This document shows, piece by piece, positions 44,240 through 56,116 of a stretch of 64,000 nt of DNA (within the stretch, counting starts at the first letter, position 1; each line of letters opens with the position of its first letter). Below the pieces are notes generated by a model. That model made no database searches and was not told where the DNA came from. It worked only from the letters and a program-made list of their open reading frames with translations. A program made the translations under genes and the position numbers. This DNA is from Prototheca cutis. Taxonomy: Eukaryota; Chlorophyta; Trebouxiophyceae; Chlorellales; Chlorellaceae. The stretch covers positions 65,566-129,565 of the forward strand of contig BCIH01000012.1 in the NCBI GenBank assembly GCA_002897115.2, written 5' to 3'.

Positions 44240-44714
44240 CTTCTTTGTTTCTTCTTAAGCCGTGACCCCAACCTATCCTAGACTTCCGGCCATCCAACCC
44301 CACTCAGGCACCGGGGCTGACAAGAGCAGCATTGAAGAATATTTGCCGACTTTCATCCAGTGACAATTAAAGAATCAGCCCATCCATCGTAGGCACTTGC
44401 GGGGATTGCAAACATGAAGGCTTGCGCCACCACGATGGGTGGGACCGGCTCTGATCTGGCAACCCCAACCTCGGCTTCTTCAAGTAAATCTATTGCGAGC
44501 AGGCATTGCGCTCTGCCTTTTGCCTTTTGTACCAGCTCATCCATTATTTATGCATTTAAATAAGAATCAAACCCTTCCAATGGATGACCATCAGACGGCC
44601 TCGGTCATAGGTCAGAGCAGGGCTGCGTGTTCTCTCGCGCAGACGTGTGGGTCCAGGCTTTCGCCGTTCCCTGTGTATTGAACTGGAAAATCCAGTGAAG
44701 AGGACGTCTCCACA
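44240..44714. other. convergent 3' regions of PAP and PSMG2 genes
   Basis: 475 bp between two convergent stop codons. It contains both 3' UTRs and nothing else I can support. Confidence 0.5.
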
Positions 44715-45742
44715 TCAGGCCATCACGGCGGCCGGCCCGCCAAAGAGCCAAGCCCATGCTGCCGGGGGTCGCCAGTGGTGTGTGGCCACAGGACTCAGGA
44801 CTAGGAGCTTCCCAGCAGCTGCCGCAAGGTCCATGGCGTCCTGCCGGTTGTCGCCCTCTGCCACAAAGCGCAGCAGCGCCGTGGCTGGCAGGCCCACCTG
44901 CATGCAGGCCCGGAGCAGCGCCCATGGCTGTGAACTCCGTGACTCCAAGGGCGCGTCCTCCCACCAAGACTCCTCCAGCTCAGGGATGCCAAGGGCAGAG
45001 GCCGTCCCGGCAACCCCTTCTGTGCCTGACTGCCACAGGCGGAGCTGCTGCACGTCCGATATTTGCGCTCCTCGTCGGTACGTTGCATCCATGCCAGCCA
45101 GCACAACAACCTGAATGCATTTTTTTGTTGGTTGGGGAGACACATGCGCATCCAGTTGGTCACATGATCATTGGCTCGGGCCCCCGTGCCCATTCATGGA
45201 CAGAGGTCGAGAGGCACGGCTGCAAATGCGCATGGCAACACTTGCCTCCTGCACCACTGCGCACGCTGCATGCGGCACTGCCTGCCACTGGCCAGGCCTC
45301 TCCAGGCACTGCCATCAACATTGTCTCCCTTCGGCCCTCCCAAAAACCCACATGCGGAGCAACCAGGCACAGCCAGACCGACCTTTGCAATGCCGTTGTC
45401 AGAGGCCCATTGGGCCAGGTCCACCGAGAACGTGCTCTGGCATCCAGGGACCACCGGGGCTCTCTGCTGGAGCAGCATCAGGTCCCCAGATCGGTACATC
45501 TCCAGGCTGAAGGATCGCAGCCCATCGGGGCAATGCTCATATCCCTTCGAGCCGGCGCATGGAAGAAGCGCCGCGTGATCCATGTACCCCAGAAGCTCCG
45601 CTTCGGTGCTGGCAATCAGAACATCGGCAGCGAGCTGGCCCACGCAGCCCACGGTGACGGCTGGGACTACCAGGGTGGCCCCCGTGAACTGGGCATCCTT
45701 TCGAAGCGGATGATACTCCATCTCTTTCCAGGGTGCAGGCAT
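44715..45742 (-). CDS. PSMG2: proteasome assembly chaperone 2
   Basis: PAC2 pairs with PAC1 to guide assembly of the 20S proteasome alpha ring. Exons 45742-45383 and 45110-44715 join in phase to 251 aa, normal for the family. The N-terminal block is TLVVPAVTVGCVGQLAADVLI, followed by LLGYMDHAALLPCAG. The middle part has LMLLQQRAPVVPG, then exon 2 VVVLAGMDATYR. The C-terminal blocks LLRFVAEGDNRQDAMDLA and AWAWLFG are characteristic. ATG 45742 (MPAPWKEME) is chosen; ATG 45724 is an alternative. The partner PAC1 is not in this window. Confidence 0.88.
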
Positions 45743-46732
45743 GGAACAATGCGTCACATGGTCATTATTTGGATAACAAAAACGGTTGCTCTATGTTCTA
45801 TTCCTGATTGCTTTCCTCGCGGAGCGCATGGCAATGCCATCACACAAAAAGCGAGTTTCGGAGAGGGGAAGCGCGTTTCCTTGGGAGGGGAACGCGCAGC
45901 GCACTCTGGGTTCCAAGGATGGCCATGCTTGATAGTGCCTACTGGGTTGAATGGATGGCCACCGCATGGAGCTATGGCATCTCGTCCAAGCCCATGTTCT
46001 TGTGCGAGATCACATCCGTGAAAAGGGGTGTGCCTGGGTCTGACATGGAATAGGTGTCCAGGTCCATGGCGAGCGTCGGCCACACTCAGCATTAAGAAAG
46101 CTGACCGAATCGCCTTAGCCCTTTGAATCTTTTTGATGCAAGAGTGGTCTCCAGATGGGATTTCTTCGCCTGGTACTGTGGGCTGGTGGTGACTGAGCAA
46201 GGGAACTCTGGTATGTGGACCAGCCAGTCCAGTGCACATGTCACATCACACAAACAGTGCACTCTGATTTGTCCGGATCAAGTCGCAAGCAAATGGCACC
46301 AGGTGCAATTGTCTTCTGAAGGCAAGATTCATGCACCACCACTGTATGCTGACAATGTTCAAAGGCCCCCGCCTCTGCACGCAGTGCATTGCAATGCACC
46401 GAACAGGACAGTGAACGGATGCAACCAGTATTCTGCTCTTGCACTGCGCCGCTCAGACAGTGACAGTAGCAACTCCTTGTTTGTCACCTAGAGAAGGACG
46501 GATTAGCGTCCGGATGATGTTCTGCTCGAAGGCGCGCCCACGATTCGACGGTTTCAAAATTTTGATTTGCCGCCGCGAGGTTTCCGCTGGGGCAAGGTCG
46601 CGGTTGCGTCACCGCTGTAATCCGGTTCGCGCCAGAAACATGCACGCGACCGGTGATGAGGCAGCGGCAGAGCATCAAGTGGTCTGATTCGGCCCGGAAG
46701 AGGCCACCTCGCTGCACTGGGGCTTTCCCGCT
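45743..46732. other. 990-bp intergenic region
   Basis: Divergent promoters of PSMG2 (minus) and the long coiled-coil gene (plus). A moderately AT-rich middle part (46080-46500) shows only short open frames. I see no repeat shared with the rest of the window. Confidence 0.45.
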
Positions 46733-49700
46733 ATGAACGAGCCCGAGCCCAAGAGTGGCTTCCGCAAGCTGAAAAAGAAGGTGCGCGGGCATGGCACTGG
46801 GGCTGCGTCGACTCGAAGCAAGCGTTACACTTTTGTTATGATGAGTTTCCATTGAATCGAGGCGCCGCGCGGTCATCGATCCCGTCTCGCCGGGCCAACC
46901 TCCTCCCCTGCCAGGTGTCCAAGGCCTTCTCGCTGTCCCGGGAGAGCGGCGCTAGCGTTACCGGATCCCAGACCAGCGAACTCGTCTCCGCCCGCTCCGG
47001 GGCCGCGTCGGCACAACACGCTTCCCTGGCCCGCCCCACGGAGCTGTGCGGCCTGTTGGACGAGATGGACTCCCCGTTGCGTGACAGCTCCCTGCAGGGC
47101 CTTAGCATGGAGGCGGCCGCGGCCGAACCGCGCTCCTTCTCCCCCCTCCGCTCTGCTGAGGTGCAGCGGCTGCAGCAGGAAAACGCAGAGCTCCTGGTGA
47201 GATGAGATGCTGGGGGGGGGACATGATGAATTCTGCTGGCGTCTGCATGTGCAGGGGCTCGAAGATCAGGAAGAGTGTAGGGTTGTTTTGGGAGGGAACG
47301 CAGCATCGATGAAAACTGTCACTGCAATGGATCTCAAGGCACACATGGCCAGCCCTGCCTTTTTGTGATTGCTCTGCTACTTCAGGAGCCCAACTCTGCA
47401 GTGCACCACCAACAATGCAGGGAGATTTGCAGGCTTCCCAGGCCGCGCTGGCGGAGCTCCAGGGCAGCACGGCCGTTCTGCAATCGAGGGCCGATGTAGG
47501 GCAGGAAATGTCTTCAGCAGCAACCAAGGTATTGATGTTTATTTTATGGGATGTGGTCTGTCTTTTGCTGTTTGCCAGCATGACAGGGTTCTACCATTGT
47601 CAGGGCATCATGGGCCGCACCACTGCCTCGAGTCAAGGCACGACCCGATGACCTTGTTCCCGCTGGGGTGACCCCGGATGATCCATCAATCGGAGACAAA
47701 AATAACACACACGCACGAGAAAAACACGATGCAGGTCCTGGGCGACCTGACGGAGCGTGCCAGCCAGCTGGCAACCGAAAACAGCCGCCTGACTGCCGAG
47801 CTGGAAGAGCGCTGTGCAGAGCTGGAGGCCCTTCGTGCTGCATCAGCCGCGGTCCAGCTGCAGGAGGCCGCCATGGTGCAGGTACGCTTTTGGATTTTAA
47901 TGACAGGGTATGCATTGATGTACAGCGTAGTGATGGATGTCACAACTCAGTCACGATGCTGCGAATGCACACGTGCTGACAATCCATACCTCACGTGCAA
48001 ACACGCCTGCGTAGGAGGCAAACGAGGAAGTGTTCCGGGCACAGGAGGAGCTGGCTGCGGCTCGGGCGGTGCAGGAAGCTTCACTTGTACGGGAGGCAGC
48101 GCTGAGTGAACAGGCGGCCGCGGCCCGGGAGGAACTGGCGGCGGCCGTCGCCACTCGTGACGCCCTGCTCTCAGCCGCCGAAGCCCAAGCCAAGCACACG
48201 GCAGCGCAGCTTGCCGATGCGCAGGCCAAGGTCGATGAAATGGAAAGCGAGCGCGCGGCTCTGACCACGGCACTGGCCGCGGCACGAGCCTCCCTGGCAG
48301 CCGCGGAGGCCGCGATGGGCGAACGGGATGCCGAACTTGATCGCATGGTCGTCCAAGAAGGCGAGGCCAAGGCCGCCCGCATGCGTGCCGCCGCCGAGCT
48401 CCAGACAGCTGTCGCGTGAGTCACGGCTTTTGGCTGGTGGAGTTCACCGGTTTTGTTACTTCTCTGGTGCTGGTGTTGCATCATCACAGACCACGTGCAA
48501 GCAAGCCGGCGGACGGGTGCATGAACACAGGCAATCAACGCCGGCAGCAACAAACAAATGCATGCAGGGATTCGGCCGAGGAGATGGACCGACTGGCGGC
48601 GGAGCTTGAGAGCGCTCGGCAAGGTGAGCGGCTGGCTCTGGAGGCCGTGGAGGGCGCCCGGGCGGCGGCGGCTGCGGCGGCCGAGGCCCACGAGGCGACC
48701 GTCCGCAGCTTGCGGGCAGAGCTGGAGGAAACGGCGCGCGAGGCCGAGGCCGCACTTGAAGAGCTGCAAAACGAGGCGGCAGCAGAACTTGAGGCGCTGC
48801 AGGGCAAGCTGGAAAGCGCGGAAGAAACGGGGAGCAAGCTGCTGCGGCAGGCCGCCGCGGCAACCGCCGCGCGCGAAGCTGCAACCGCAGCTGCGGCTCG
48901 CGCGCAGTCTGAGCTGGAGGCGCTGAAATCAAAGCTCACCGACTCAGCGCAGCAACTGGCATCACTCACCGCGGCCGCGCTGGAGCACGAGCGCCAGCTG
49001 GCGGCGCTGCACGGCGAGCTCTCCGCCGCCCGGGCCGAGGCCGCGAGCTTGCAGGCCGAGTCCGGTGACTTGAAAGACCGGGTCGACGTTGCGGTGGCTG
49101 CGGCGGCCGACGCCCGGCGCGAGCAGGTCCGCGCCGAAGCCGAAGCCCGCGAGGAGTCTGCGGCGCGCAAGCGAGCCGAAGCCGCGCATGCGGCGGCGCT
49201 GCTCGAGGTAATCGAGCTCACGGGAGCGGCCGAGGCCGTGGAGCGCGAGCGCGACGAGGCACGTGCTGCGCTGGCCGAAGCACAGCGTGCCGCTCAAGAT
49301 CTGGGGTCCCGCCTCGTCCGTGCCGATGCTCAGCGGGTACGTGGCTCGTGGGTTTCCTTTTTAAGATTTTTCCTCCGTGGGGGCCCTGCGTACATGCGTA
49401 GTCTTGATGAGGAGTGTACCCATCCACGCTGACATGGGCCCGGTATAGAACACCATCATCAACAATGACGTTCCGACCCCTTTTTGTCCCCAAAATTCCA
49501 CACAACGAATGATTCCAGGCTGGACTGGGGAACGAGTTGGCACAGATGCGGGGTCGCATGGCGCGCATGCTGGGCGTCGGCGGCGTGCTGAGTGGGAGTG
49601 ACGACGAGGGTCTGGTCCTGCTCAGCAATCGCTCCGTCGACGTGGCGGACGGCGCCGCAACGACGGGCCGGGACCAACCCGTGCTGGACGGCGTCGGCGA

Positions 49701-50325
49701 AATCCTGGTGGGTTCGCCCCAGAAAGTGGCGACTCATTATCACAACACAGCGGTTGCTGACAGCGCGTCTGCAGGACCACCACTGCCGGCAACAGAAGTG
49801 CCGGCGGCCGAGCACTTGAGCCCACTGACCCCTGAAGACAGTGATGACAGCGACGGCGAGGAAGAAAGCGAGGCCAGCGACGACGGCTGCATTGCAGCCG
49901 TGCGGCCGGCCGCGACCGGCGTGCTGCTCCGCCGCCAGCTGCCGCCGCTGCCTCTCTCGGCGCGGCATCGCCCCCGTGCCAAGACAGCCCTGGTGCCGTC
50001 CTTTGATGGTGGAGTTGTCGGAGGGGATGGTGATGCCGAAACTGCCGGCGCCGCCGGCGCAGTCCAACCAACTAAGAGTGCGCTGAGCATCAACGATGCC
50101 GCGCCAGAACCAGCGCCCACCAAGCCGCTGTTTGGTCTGCGGAGCCATCCCATGGCTGGTCTGGGTCTGAAGCTGGCAGTGAGTGTCGGCATGGCCGCAC
50201 TGGGCGCCGCAGTGACCCTGCACGGCGGCGCGGGGCCCGAGCACAAGCCCACGCCAAAGCGAGGACAATCGTCTAGGCGGCCGGGGCACCAGCCATCTAG
50301 GGAAATGGCCGGTGTCCGTGCCTGA
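46733..50325 (+). CDS. long coiled-coil protein with a C-terminal membrane helix
   Basis: Exons 46733-46780, 46915-47196, 47421-47528, 47735-47881, 48015-48415, 48568-49336 and 49519-50325 join in phase to 853 aa. The start MNEPEPKSGFRKLKKKV is basic with no signal peptide. Residues from about 85 to 590 are almost continuous heptad-rich Ala/Glu/Leu coiled coil. A long acidic, disordered part follows (DSDDSDGEEESEASDDG). Near the C-terminus a helix (GLGLKLAVSVGMAALGAAVTL) could anchor it in a membrane, followed by a basic tail. The plan resembles golgins or other tethers, but I recognise no family-specific block and do not assign a function. Confidence 0.7.
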
Positions 50326-50789
50326 AGGATGTCTGCCTGCGACCAAAATTCTGGACCATCCCTCTGGACAAGCTTGTCTTCCAGACCAAGGAAGGAATAG
50401 AGCCAAACTGAGTCCGAATTGCCCCCCCCCCCCCCCCCCAAAAAAAAAGACAAACATCACCCCATTGGTTGTTCCCCGGCATGCGCGAGATTTTCAAGAC
50501 TGGCGTTGGAATGACGAAACGCCAGGACCATCAAGGCGCTCTCGGAGGCTTCTCCGGGAGAAATGTCCTTGCACTGCAACTGTTTGATTCCAATTTCTCA
50601 ACCTCGTGTGTAAACTGATACTCGGTGACCCCCCATCAAATCACACTGACATGTATGCATGTATGGAAGGGCTTACATCCTCGTGGAGGAGTGGTTGTTG
50701 GACAGCACAGGGAAGCTTGGTTTGTCTGCTCAGAGCACATGCAGTCATCCCGCACGCACCCGGCCCCCGCACGACAGCAAAAGCTAGCA
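50326..50789. other. convergent 3' regions with a C(n)A(n) tract
   Basis: 464 bp between convergent stops. It contains a poly-C/poly-A tract at 50424-50448 and a TGTAA element at 50609-50613 that may serve the plus-strand gene. No further gene is seen. Confidence 0.5.
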
Positions 50790-53308
50790 TCAGGTCTGGG
50801 CTAGAACAGCACGTAGAGGCTCAAAGCTGCCACCGCTATCCGCAATGACTGCCCCCAGAACAGCCAGCGTTGCCCGCCGCGTCCAGGTGTTGAGCAAGGC
50901 CTGCCGGCGACGGCCCCGGCCCACTGTGACGAGGGCGGCCGTGCCAAGCCGCGCCGCCAGCGCCGGCGTGAGGATCAGCTGCGACGGCTCCAACTGGATG
51001 TGAGACGGTTGTTCCAGGGTCGGGGTCAGCTGACTTTCTCCAGCAGGTTTAGAACCGTCAGTTGAGCTGCTCTCGCTGCTGTCAGTGCCGTTCTCGGAGC
51101 CGGAATCATCGACCTGCTGTGATGCTGACGCTTCCTCGTCAGCCTCCCGCGCACGACTTGCCGCTCCGGTCTCCTCTTCTTTTTCTACTGCAACCGTCTG
51201 AGCAACCTTTTCGGCCGTTGTCATCGCTGCATTCACCAAGCCTCCTTCCATGCGCTGCCCACCGTTGACCGCAACTGTTGCGTGGGATTCCGCGGCAAGA
51301 AAGCGCAGCGCCGCAGACGCCAGTTCCTCGGCCATCGTCGTTGGGAAGGGGTTCCTGGCCCTTGCGGCGGCCCCCGCACCGTGAGCACGGCTCCGGAGGT
51401 CTTGCAGCGCTCGCTGGAGCGTGCTGTAGTCATCGAATTCGTACCCCAGTCGGCGTTCCAGACCCGAGCCGGGCAGCGGCACGACCACCGTCACGGTCGC
51501 GGAGCGGGTCAGCGCCACCACGCACGTCGCCGTGATCACAATAACCAGTAGCAAGAGGTGCGCTGCAGCAGCGATGGCCCCGGCGTCCACGGCCAGGGTG
51601 CAGGCCTGCAGACTCACATGCCGGCTCAGCTGCTGCGGCAAGTGGTGCAGGGCTGCCGCGTGGAGTGCCACTGCCGCGGCGTCGCGGCGGGCCCCGGCCC
51701 AGGCCGTGACATCCTTCACCTGAGCCGTTACATGCGTCCACAGGATCTGGCCTCGCGCGGCGGTGGCATTTCGGATGAAAGGCCATCGGCCGGGAGACAC
51801 CTGCGCCAACCCGTCATCCACCGCTCCCAGCACCGGCGCCAGGTGCAGCCGCCACGCTTTCCAGGCGGTGCTGCAAATGCTCGCCCGACTGCTACGCAAC
51901 GACTCCAGCGCACCAGACAATCGGGGCGCCACGTGCCGCGTCCACAGGGCAGCCACCAGACTCAATGTCTCCGTGGCTGTGCTTTCCAGTTGGGACTGTA
52001 CTCGGTGAAACCAGGCCTGGCCCCGCTCTTCCAGTCCCGCTACTCGCACCGCCAGCCAGTGCGGCAGCAGCTCTGTGGATTGATGTGTGCGTGTTTTCTC
52101 CATGCTTGACTGGTTTATTTTAATGAGACTGAAATGCAAATATGTCTGTCTGGGCCGCTCACCTGGGTTGCCAGGGCCCGACAGCTCAGGATACAACTCC
52201 CAGAAGCAGACAGACGAATTGGCACCCGACCCCCCGACACTCAACCCAAAGAACCCCGACAGTCAGACCCACCGGCGGTGTGCTTGGTGCGCAGGCTCTC
52301 GAGCTCCTGCCGTGCGGCAAAGGCCTCGAGTGCCGTGGCCAGTGCCGCCCGCGCTGCCGCCCTTTCTTGTTCGGCCGCCTGCTGGGCTTGCTCTGCGAGC
52401 GCCGTTCGGTGCCGCAGTGTCGCCACAAGCTGCTCGTTCTCTGTCTCAGCGTCCAGCCTGGTGAGCCAGGGCCAGAGGGGGGGTAGTACGTTTATTGGCC
52501 AATGGAACTATTTTCTTTCTGGATGTAACCGATACCCGGCATGGTACACAACCCACTTGATCTTCCACACACACAAAGCAATAAGGGTAACGGCAGCAAC
52601 ACACCGAGTCTTGGCGACTTCCAACTCCGCCTGCAGCTCTGCCAGGTGTGCCTCTGCCCGACCCAGCTTCCGCTCAGCTTCCAACTGGGCCGCGTTGGCG
52701 TCGGCCAGGCGCACTCGGCATGCCGCAGCAGCCAGGTGCACCTTTTCTGCCTTGGCATCAGCCTCTGCCCGGGCCGTAGCGGCCTGCTGCCCGCAGGCGG
52801 CACTGGCAGCTCGCTCTGCTTCCAGAAATGCCGCCGTTCTTTCCAACTCGGCGCTGCGAGCCTGCAGGTGCCTGGCAACAGCCGCTGACTGGCGGCGGAG
52901 CCGCGTGATCTGTGAGGTGTGCATGGGCGGGATGGAACTCGTTCGCATGGACGTCCAGCTGCAAGGTTTGATGTAACGAACTTGACCGGCATGAAACTGC
53001 ATCATCCACTATCAAAGTATCCTGTGGGCGCTCCCTTTTCAAGACACTCTTCTGAACAAAGCAAAACAGAGTCACCTCACCTCGGCACCGTCACGTTCGG
53101 TCTGGGTCCGTAGCCGGTCCTCCAGGGACACCACCGTCTCACGCAGGGACTCGATCTCCTTCTCCAGACCCTCGATCTCCGCACGAGCTATGGAACACAC
53201 AACGTCGGAGTCGGCGCCCAGCACCTCCCCTGCGGCGTGCCCATCTGCGTGAGCCAGTGCTGCCGGCAGCAGCACCGTCGCCAGCAGCGCAAACGCAGCC
53301 AGCCGCAT
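50790..53308 (-). CDS. secretory-pathway coiled-coil membrane protein (plant 'DNA repair ATPase-related' type)
   Basis: Exons 53308-53081, 52909-52605, 52457-52273 and 52072-50790 join in phase to 666 aa. It starts with a signal peptide, MRLAAFALLATVLLPAALAHA. A coiled coil follows (IEGLEKEIESLRETVVSLEDRL and more), with an HWLAVRVAGLEERGQAW segment after it. Amphipathic helices that each contain Trp follow, then a transmembrane helix (AAAAHLLLLVIVITATCVVAL) and an acidic, low-complexity cytosolic tail. This order (signal peptide, coiled coil, PxWLAxRV block, amphipathic helices, membrane helix) matches plant proteins such as Arabidopsis At2g24420, whose automatic name 'DNA repair ATPase-related' is not supported by function. 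The topology suggests a lumenal coiled coil in the ER or another secretory compartment. Confidence 0.68.
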
Positions 53309-53666
53309 GGCGATGGTGCTGTCTAAATGAAACCCATCCAAAAATGTGCATAAAACTCCGGTTGGTTTGTGCTGTGCGCTGGTAATTGAAAACGCCCCAG
53401 CAGCAGCGACGAATTGGCCTGGTCAAGTCTCGGGGTGAGGTCTCGCCGATGCGAATGCGTTTGCGCCGTGAATTTCGGCATGACGTCGCTCAGAAACAGT
53501 GGACACAAAAGAAGACGACTTCGGCAGGTATTCAGATCCCCCATGGATTGTGTACGATTGAGTGAATCATTACACGAGAAACCCGCATCTCAACGCCTCG
53601 CTTCACAGCTTGCGTGGCGCGCCTCGGTGGTCTCTTTCGGACCAGGCGGGGCTCCCGGTCTCGGAG
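53309..53666. promoter_or_regulatory. divergent promoter between two membrane-protein genes
   Basis: 358 bp between start codons of the secretory coiled-coil gene (minus) and the four-helix protein gene (plus). Both promoters must fit here. No specific element is called. Confidence 0.4.
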
Positions 53667-54930
53667 ATGGCGCAGCCTGGAGGGAGGGTTGCCCTATGGG
53701 TTTTCTGGGTCATATCCACTGTAGGCGGGTGATGCAAGGATCTGGTGGGTCCTGGTCACCTGCATGATGCGCTGGACATATTGGGGAAGAGCTAGGAATC
53801 TTCTATATGCTAGCGCTGGGGTGTTGCCTGTGACAGGTCCCTTGCTGAGTGGTAGCGAGGATGTGCTCGTGTGAATTATAGCGCACTGGCCTGTGCACGG
53901 GCTCGACCCACGTACTTGGGCGCACTCCATGCAGATTATAAATGTGCTGTACATTATTGTGGGGCTGGTTACCTTTGCCAATCTGACAAAGGTGCAGCAT
54001 GACAGCACGGCCGGGTCACCCGGCACGGAGCTCAACGGCATCCTGGCGGCTTCTTTTATAGCTCCAGTGCTGACGGGCGTCCTGGACGTGGTCTCGTTCT
54101 TCATTCTTGCAAAAAAAACGTATGCCCTGACTGGAACGGGACTGTCGTATGGTACGTGGGTGGTGTTGGCATTGTTGGTTGGTGGGTCACCCGTGGATGT
54201 CACGCCATCAGTCCAGCACAACATAATTCCTCACCTTTTTCCACCCTGCTCCTCCAACGAAAGGCACGCTGGCGGCGAGCTACTTCTGGGCAGCCATGCT
54301 GATGCTCCTCACCGGCGTGGTCATGACAAGCACCAAGCCCAGCGCCTTTGAATCATGTATGCAGTGTGTGTTATCGATTCCAATCTGTGGAGCGGCAGTG
54401 CCCTTACCACAATCCACCCCATTATTACCTGCGTGCCGCTTCTCATCCCCACACCCTGAAAACAAAAACTTACAACCGCGCAGCCAGCCGCTGGTCGACC
54501 TCCAATTCCAGGGAGTACACCAGCTCCACCGTTCTCGCTTTCCTCAGCATGGGAGCATACCTGGCCATGTTTGCCACCATGCTGGGGAGTCACAAGAGCG
54601 TCACCCGAGCGCATAATGCATGTGAGTCGTTGTTTGTGTGTGTGTCTGGGGGGGGGGGTAGCAGGGTTGGGGGGTACGACTTTATTGCGTCGCTGTCGGG
54701 GCTGCCGTGACGATGGGGGGAGCCCAGAACTGTACACCCTAATGACCTGTGCATGCTGGGTCTCATAGCACACCCCAAATCACACACCCGAAATAAACAA
54801 ACCATTTGTACTAAAAACAAATACAGTTTCCGGAGATGACATGGAGGATAACCTGCGGACGGTTCCGATGTCGCATGTGGAGGGTCTGTCCCAGCCCAGC
54901 GCCGGCGGCGGGGCCACCTGGCACGGCTGA
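53667..54930 (+). CDS. small four-helix membrane protein, family not recognised
   Basis: Exons 53667-53720, 53935-54151, 54264-54356, 54484-54621 and 54827-54930 join in phase to 201 aa. Four hydrophobic helices are visible: WVFWVISTIINVLYIIVGL, LAASFIAPVLTGVLDVVSFF, SYFWAAMLMLLTGVVM and TVLAFLSMGAYLAMFATML. The C-terminal tail is hydrophilic (GDDMEDNLRTVPMSHVEG). Exon 1 (18 codons) was chosen because its donor ACT/GTAGGC joins in phase and completes helix 1; an alternative start is ATG 53929. Four helices with short loops recall MARVEL- or CASP-like proteins, but no signature residues confirm it. Confidence 0.6.
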
Positions 54931-55225
54931 GTTTGCCGTGTGGGTTGTTGGTGCCGGGCCATGGTGTATGTTTGTTCTCTCCAGGAATCTTTTTTTCTTC
55001 CTTTCCTTGTGACAATTGCTCGCATTTCATTGTGCAACATTTTTGGAGCAGGTACCATGCGTACAAGGGGGGCTGGGGGCGGAATCAAATGCGTCAGCGT
55101 CAATACTGTCTTGGGGGGTTCCAATGGAGCAGCAGTTTCGGGCTCCAGGGTGCAAGAGTATCAAACAGGCAGGGTCAGTTGCCGTGGAACACGGGGAGGA
55201 ATACACCAGGCCACCTGGGGCCATG
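54931..55225. other. convergent 3' regions
   Basis: About 295 bp between the stop codons of the four-helix protein gene (plus) and the GNAT gene (minus). Nothing further is seen. Confidence 0.5.
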
Positions 55226-56116
55226 TTACTTGGGATACCTGCAGATGGGACCCCGCGCATTTGGACAGATGCATTAGGCAACCTCTGAACTCTCAGGAGG
55301 TCCCCCAAGGCCATGCCTGCAGCTTTCCCACCCTCCAAATTCTCCAAGCACCACATCGCCCAACATCGCACACACACCTCCCGGCACCCACCAGAACATG
55401 CCCTTGATGCCACGGGGGTCCACTTCAAACCCCAGGCTCTCGTAAAAGCCAACTGTGCTGGCATCGGCAAACAGGGTGATGTTGGTGATGTCCAGGCGAA
55501 GCAGGCAGCGCACGACTGTCTCGACCAGCGCCTTGCCCAGTCCTTGACTCTGGAAAGCCGGGTCTATCAGCACGTCCCACAGCGTAGCGTTGAACACGCC
55601 ATCTGATACCGCTCGGGCAAGGCCGATCAGCCTGCTGGGCGGCTGTCCAAGGCCGGATGTATGCTCCAGCGTCAGTGTAGCCACCATGAAGCTGTTCTCC
55701 AGAGCTGCACGAACCTTGTACGCAGGCCGGTGTGGCCAGCCGACCTTGGCGCACAGAGACTCGAGCGTTCCGAGGTCTACGGCTCCTCCTTTTCGAAACA
55801 CAATCTTGGAGACGGTGCCGTCAGGCTCGCTGATCTCCCTCAGCACCACCTCGTCCAAGCACTCCTCGGTATAGTCCCTGGGTGGGGTGTCAGGGTCCTG
55901 GATCCAGCGCTGGGAGCCCAGCAATGGGCAGGATGCCGGCGGGGGAGCAACGGGAGGGGGNTCCATGGCACAGCGCCGAAATCGCCCCCATCGCTGCCGT
56001 CCAGCAGCATGTACATAGCTCAGGGGTCCGGCGCTGAAGGCGCATGGCACACGGGGGCCCTGCAACCACGCGCTCCTAATCACGGCTCCATGTTGGGACG
56101 GTGGGGGCCAACCCAT
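55226..56116 (-). CDS. plastid GNAT acetyltransferase, NSI/SNAT (GNAT2) type
   Basis: Plant relatives are plastid acetyltransferases (GNAT2/NSI, also assayed as serotonin N-acetyltransferase) that acetylate lysines and are needed for state transitions. Exons 56116-55392 and 55238-55226 join in phase to 245 aa. A leader of about 50 residues with Arg and Ala looks like a transit peptide. Family blocks are LESLCAKVGWPHRPAYKVRA, LARAVSDGVFNATLWDVLID and the acetyl-CoA loop QSQGLGKALVE. LFADASTVGFYESLGFE and GIKGMFW follow. The last exon is only 13 nt and supplies YPK plus stop, the expected family end. Reading through the donor instead would add about 40 residues without similarity. One N (55961) falls in the leader. 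Confidence 0.88.

Noticed and set aside
50790..53308. Function as a DNA repair ATPase, from the common automatic name of plant homologues
   Set aside because: Signal peptide, coiled coil and membrane helix are visible, and no nucleotide-binding motif is present.
55274..55391. Read-through extension of the GNAT exon
   Set aside because: The extra residues do not resemble the family, whereas splicing to 55238-55226 gives the exact expected C-terminus.
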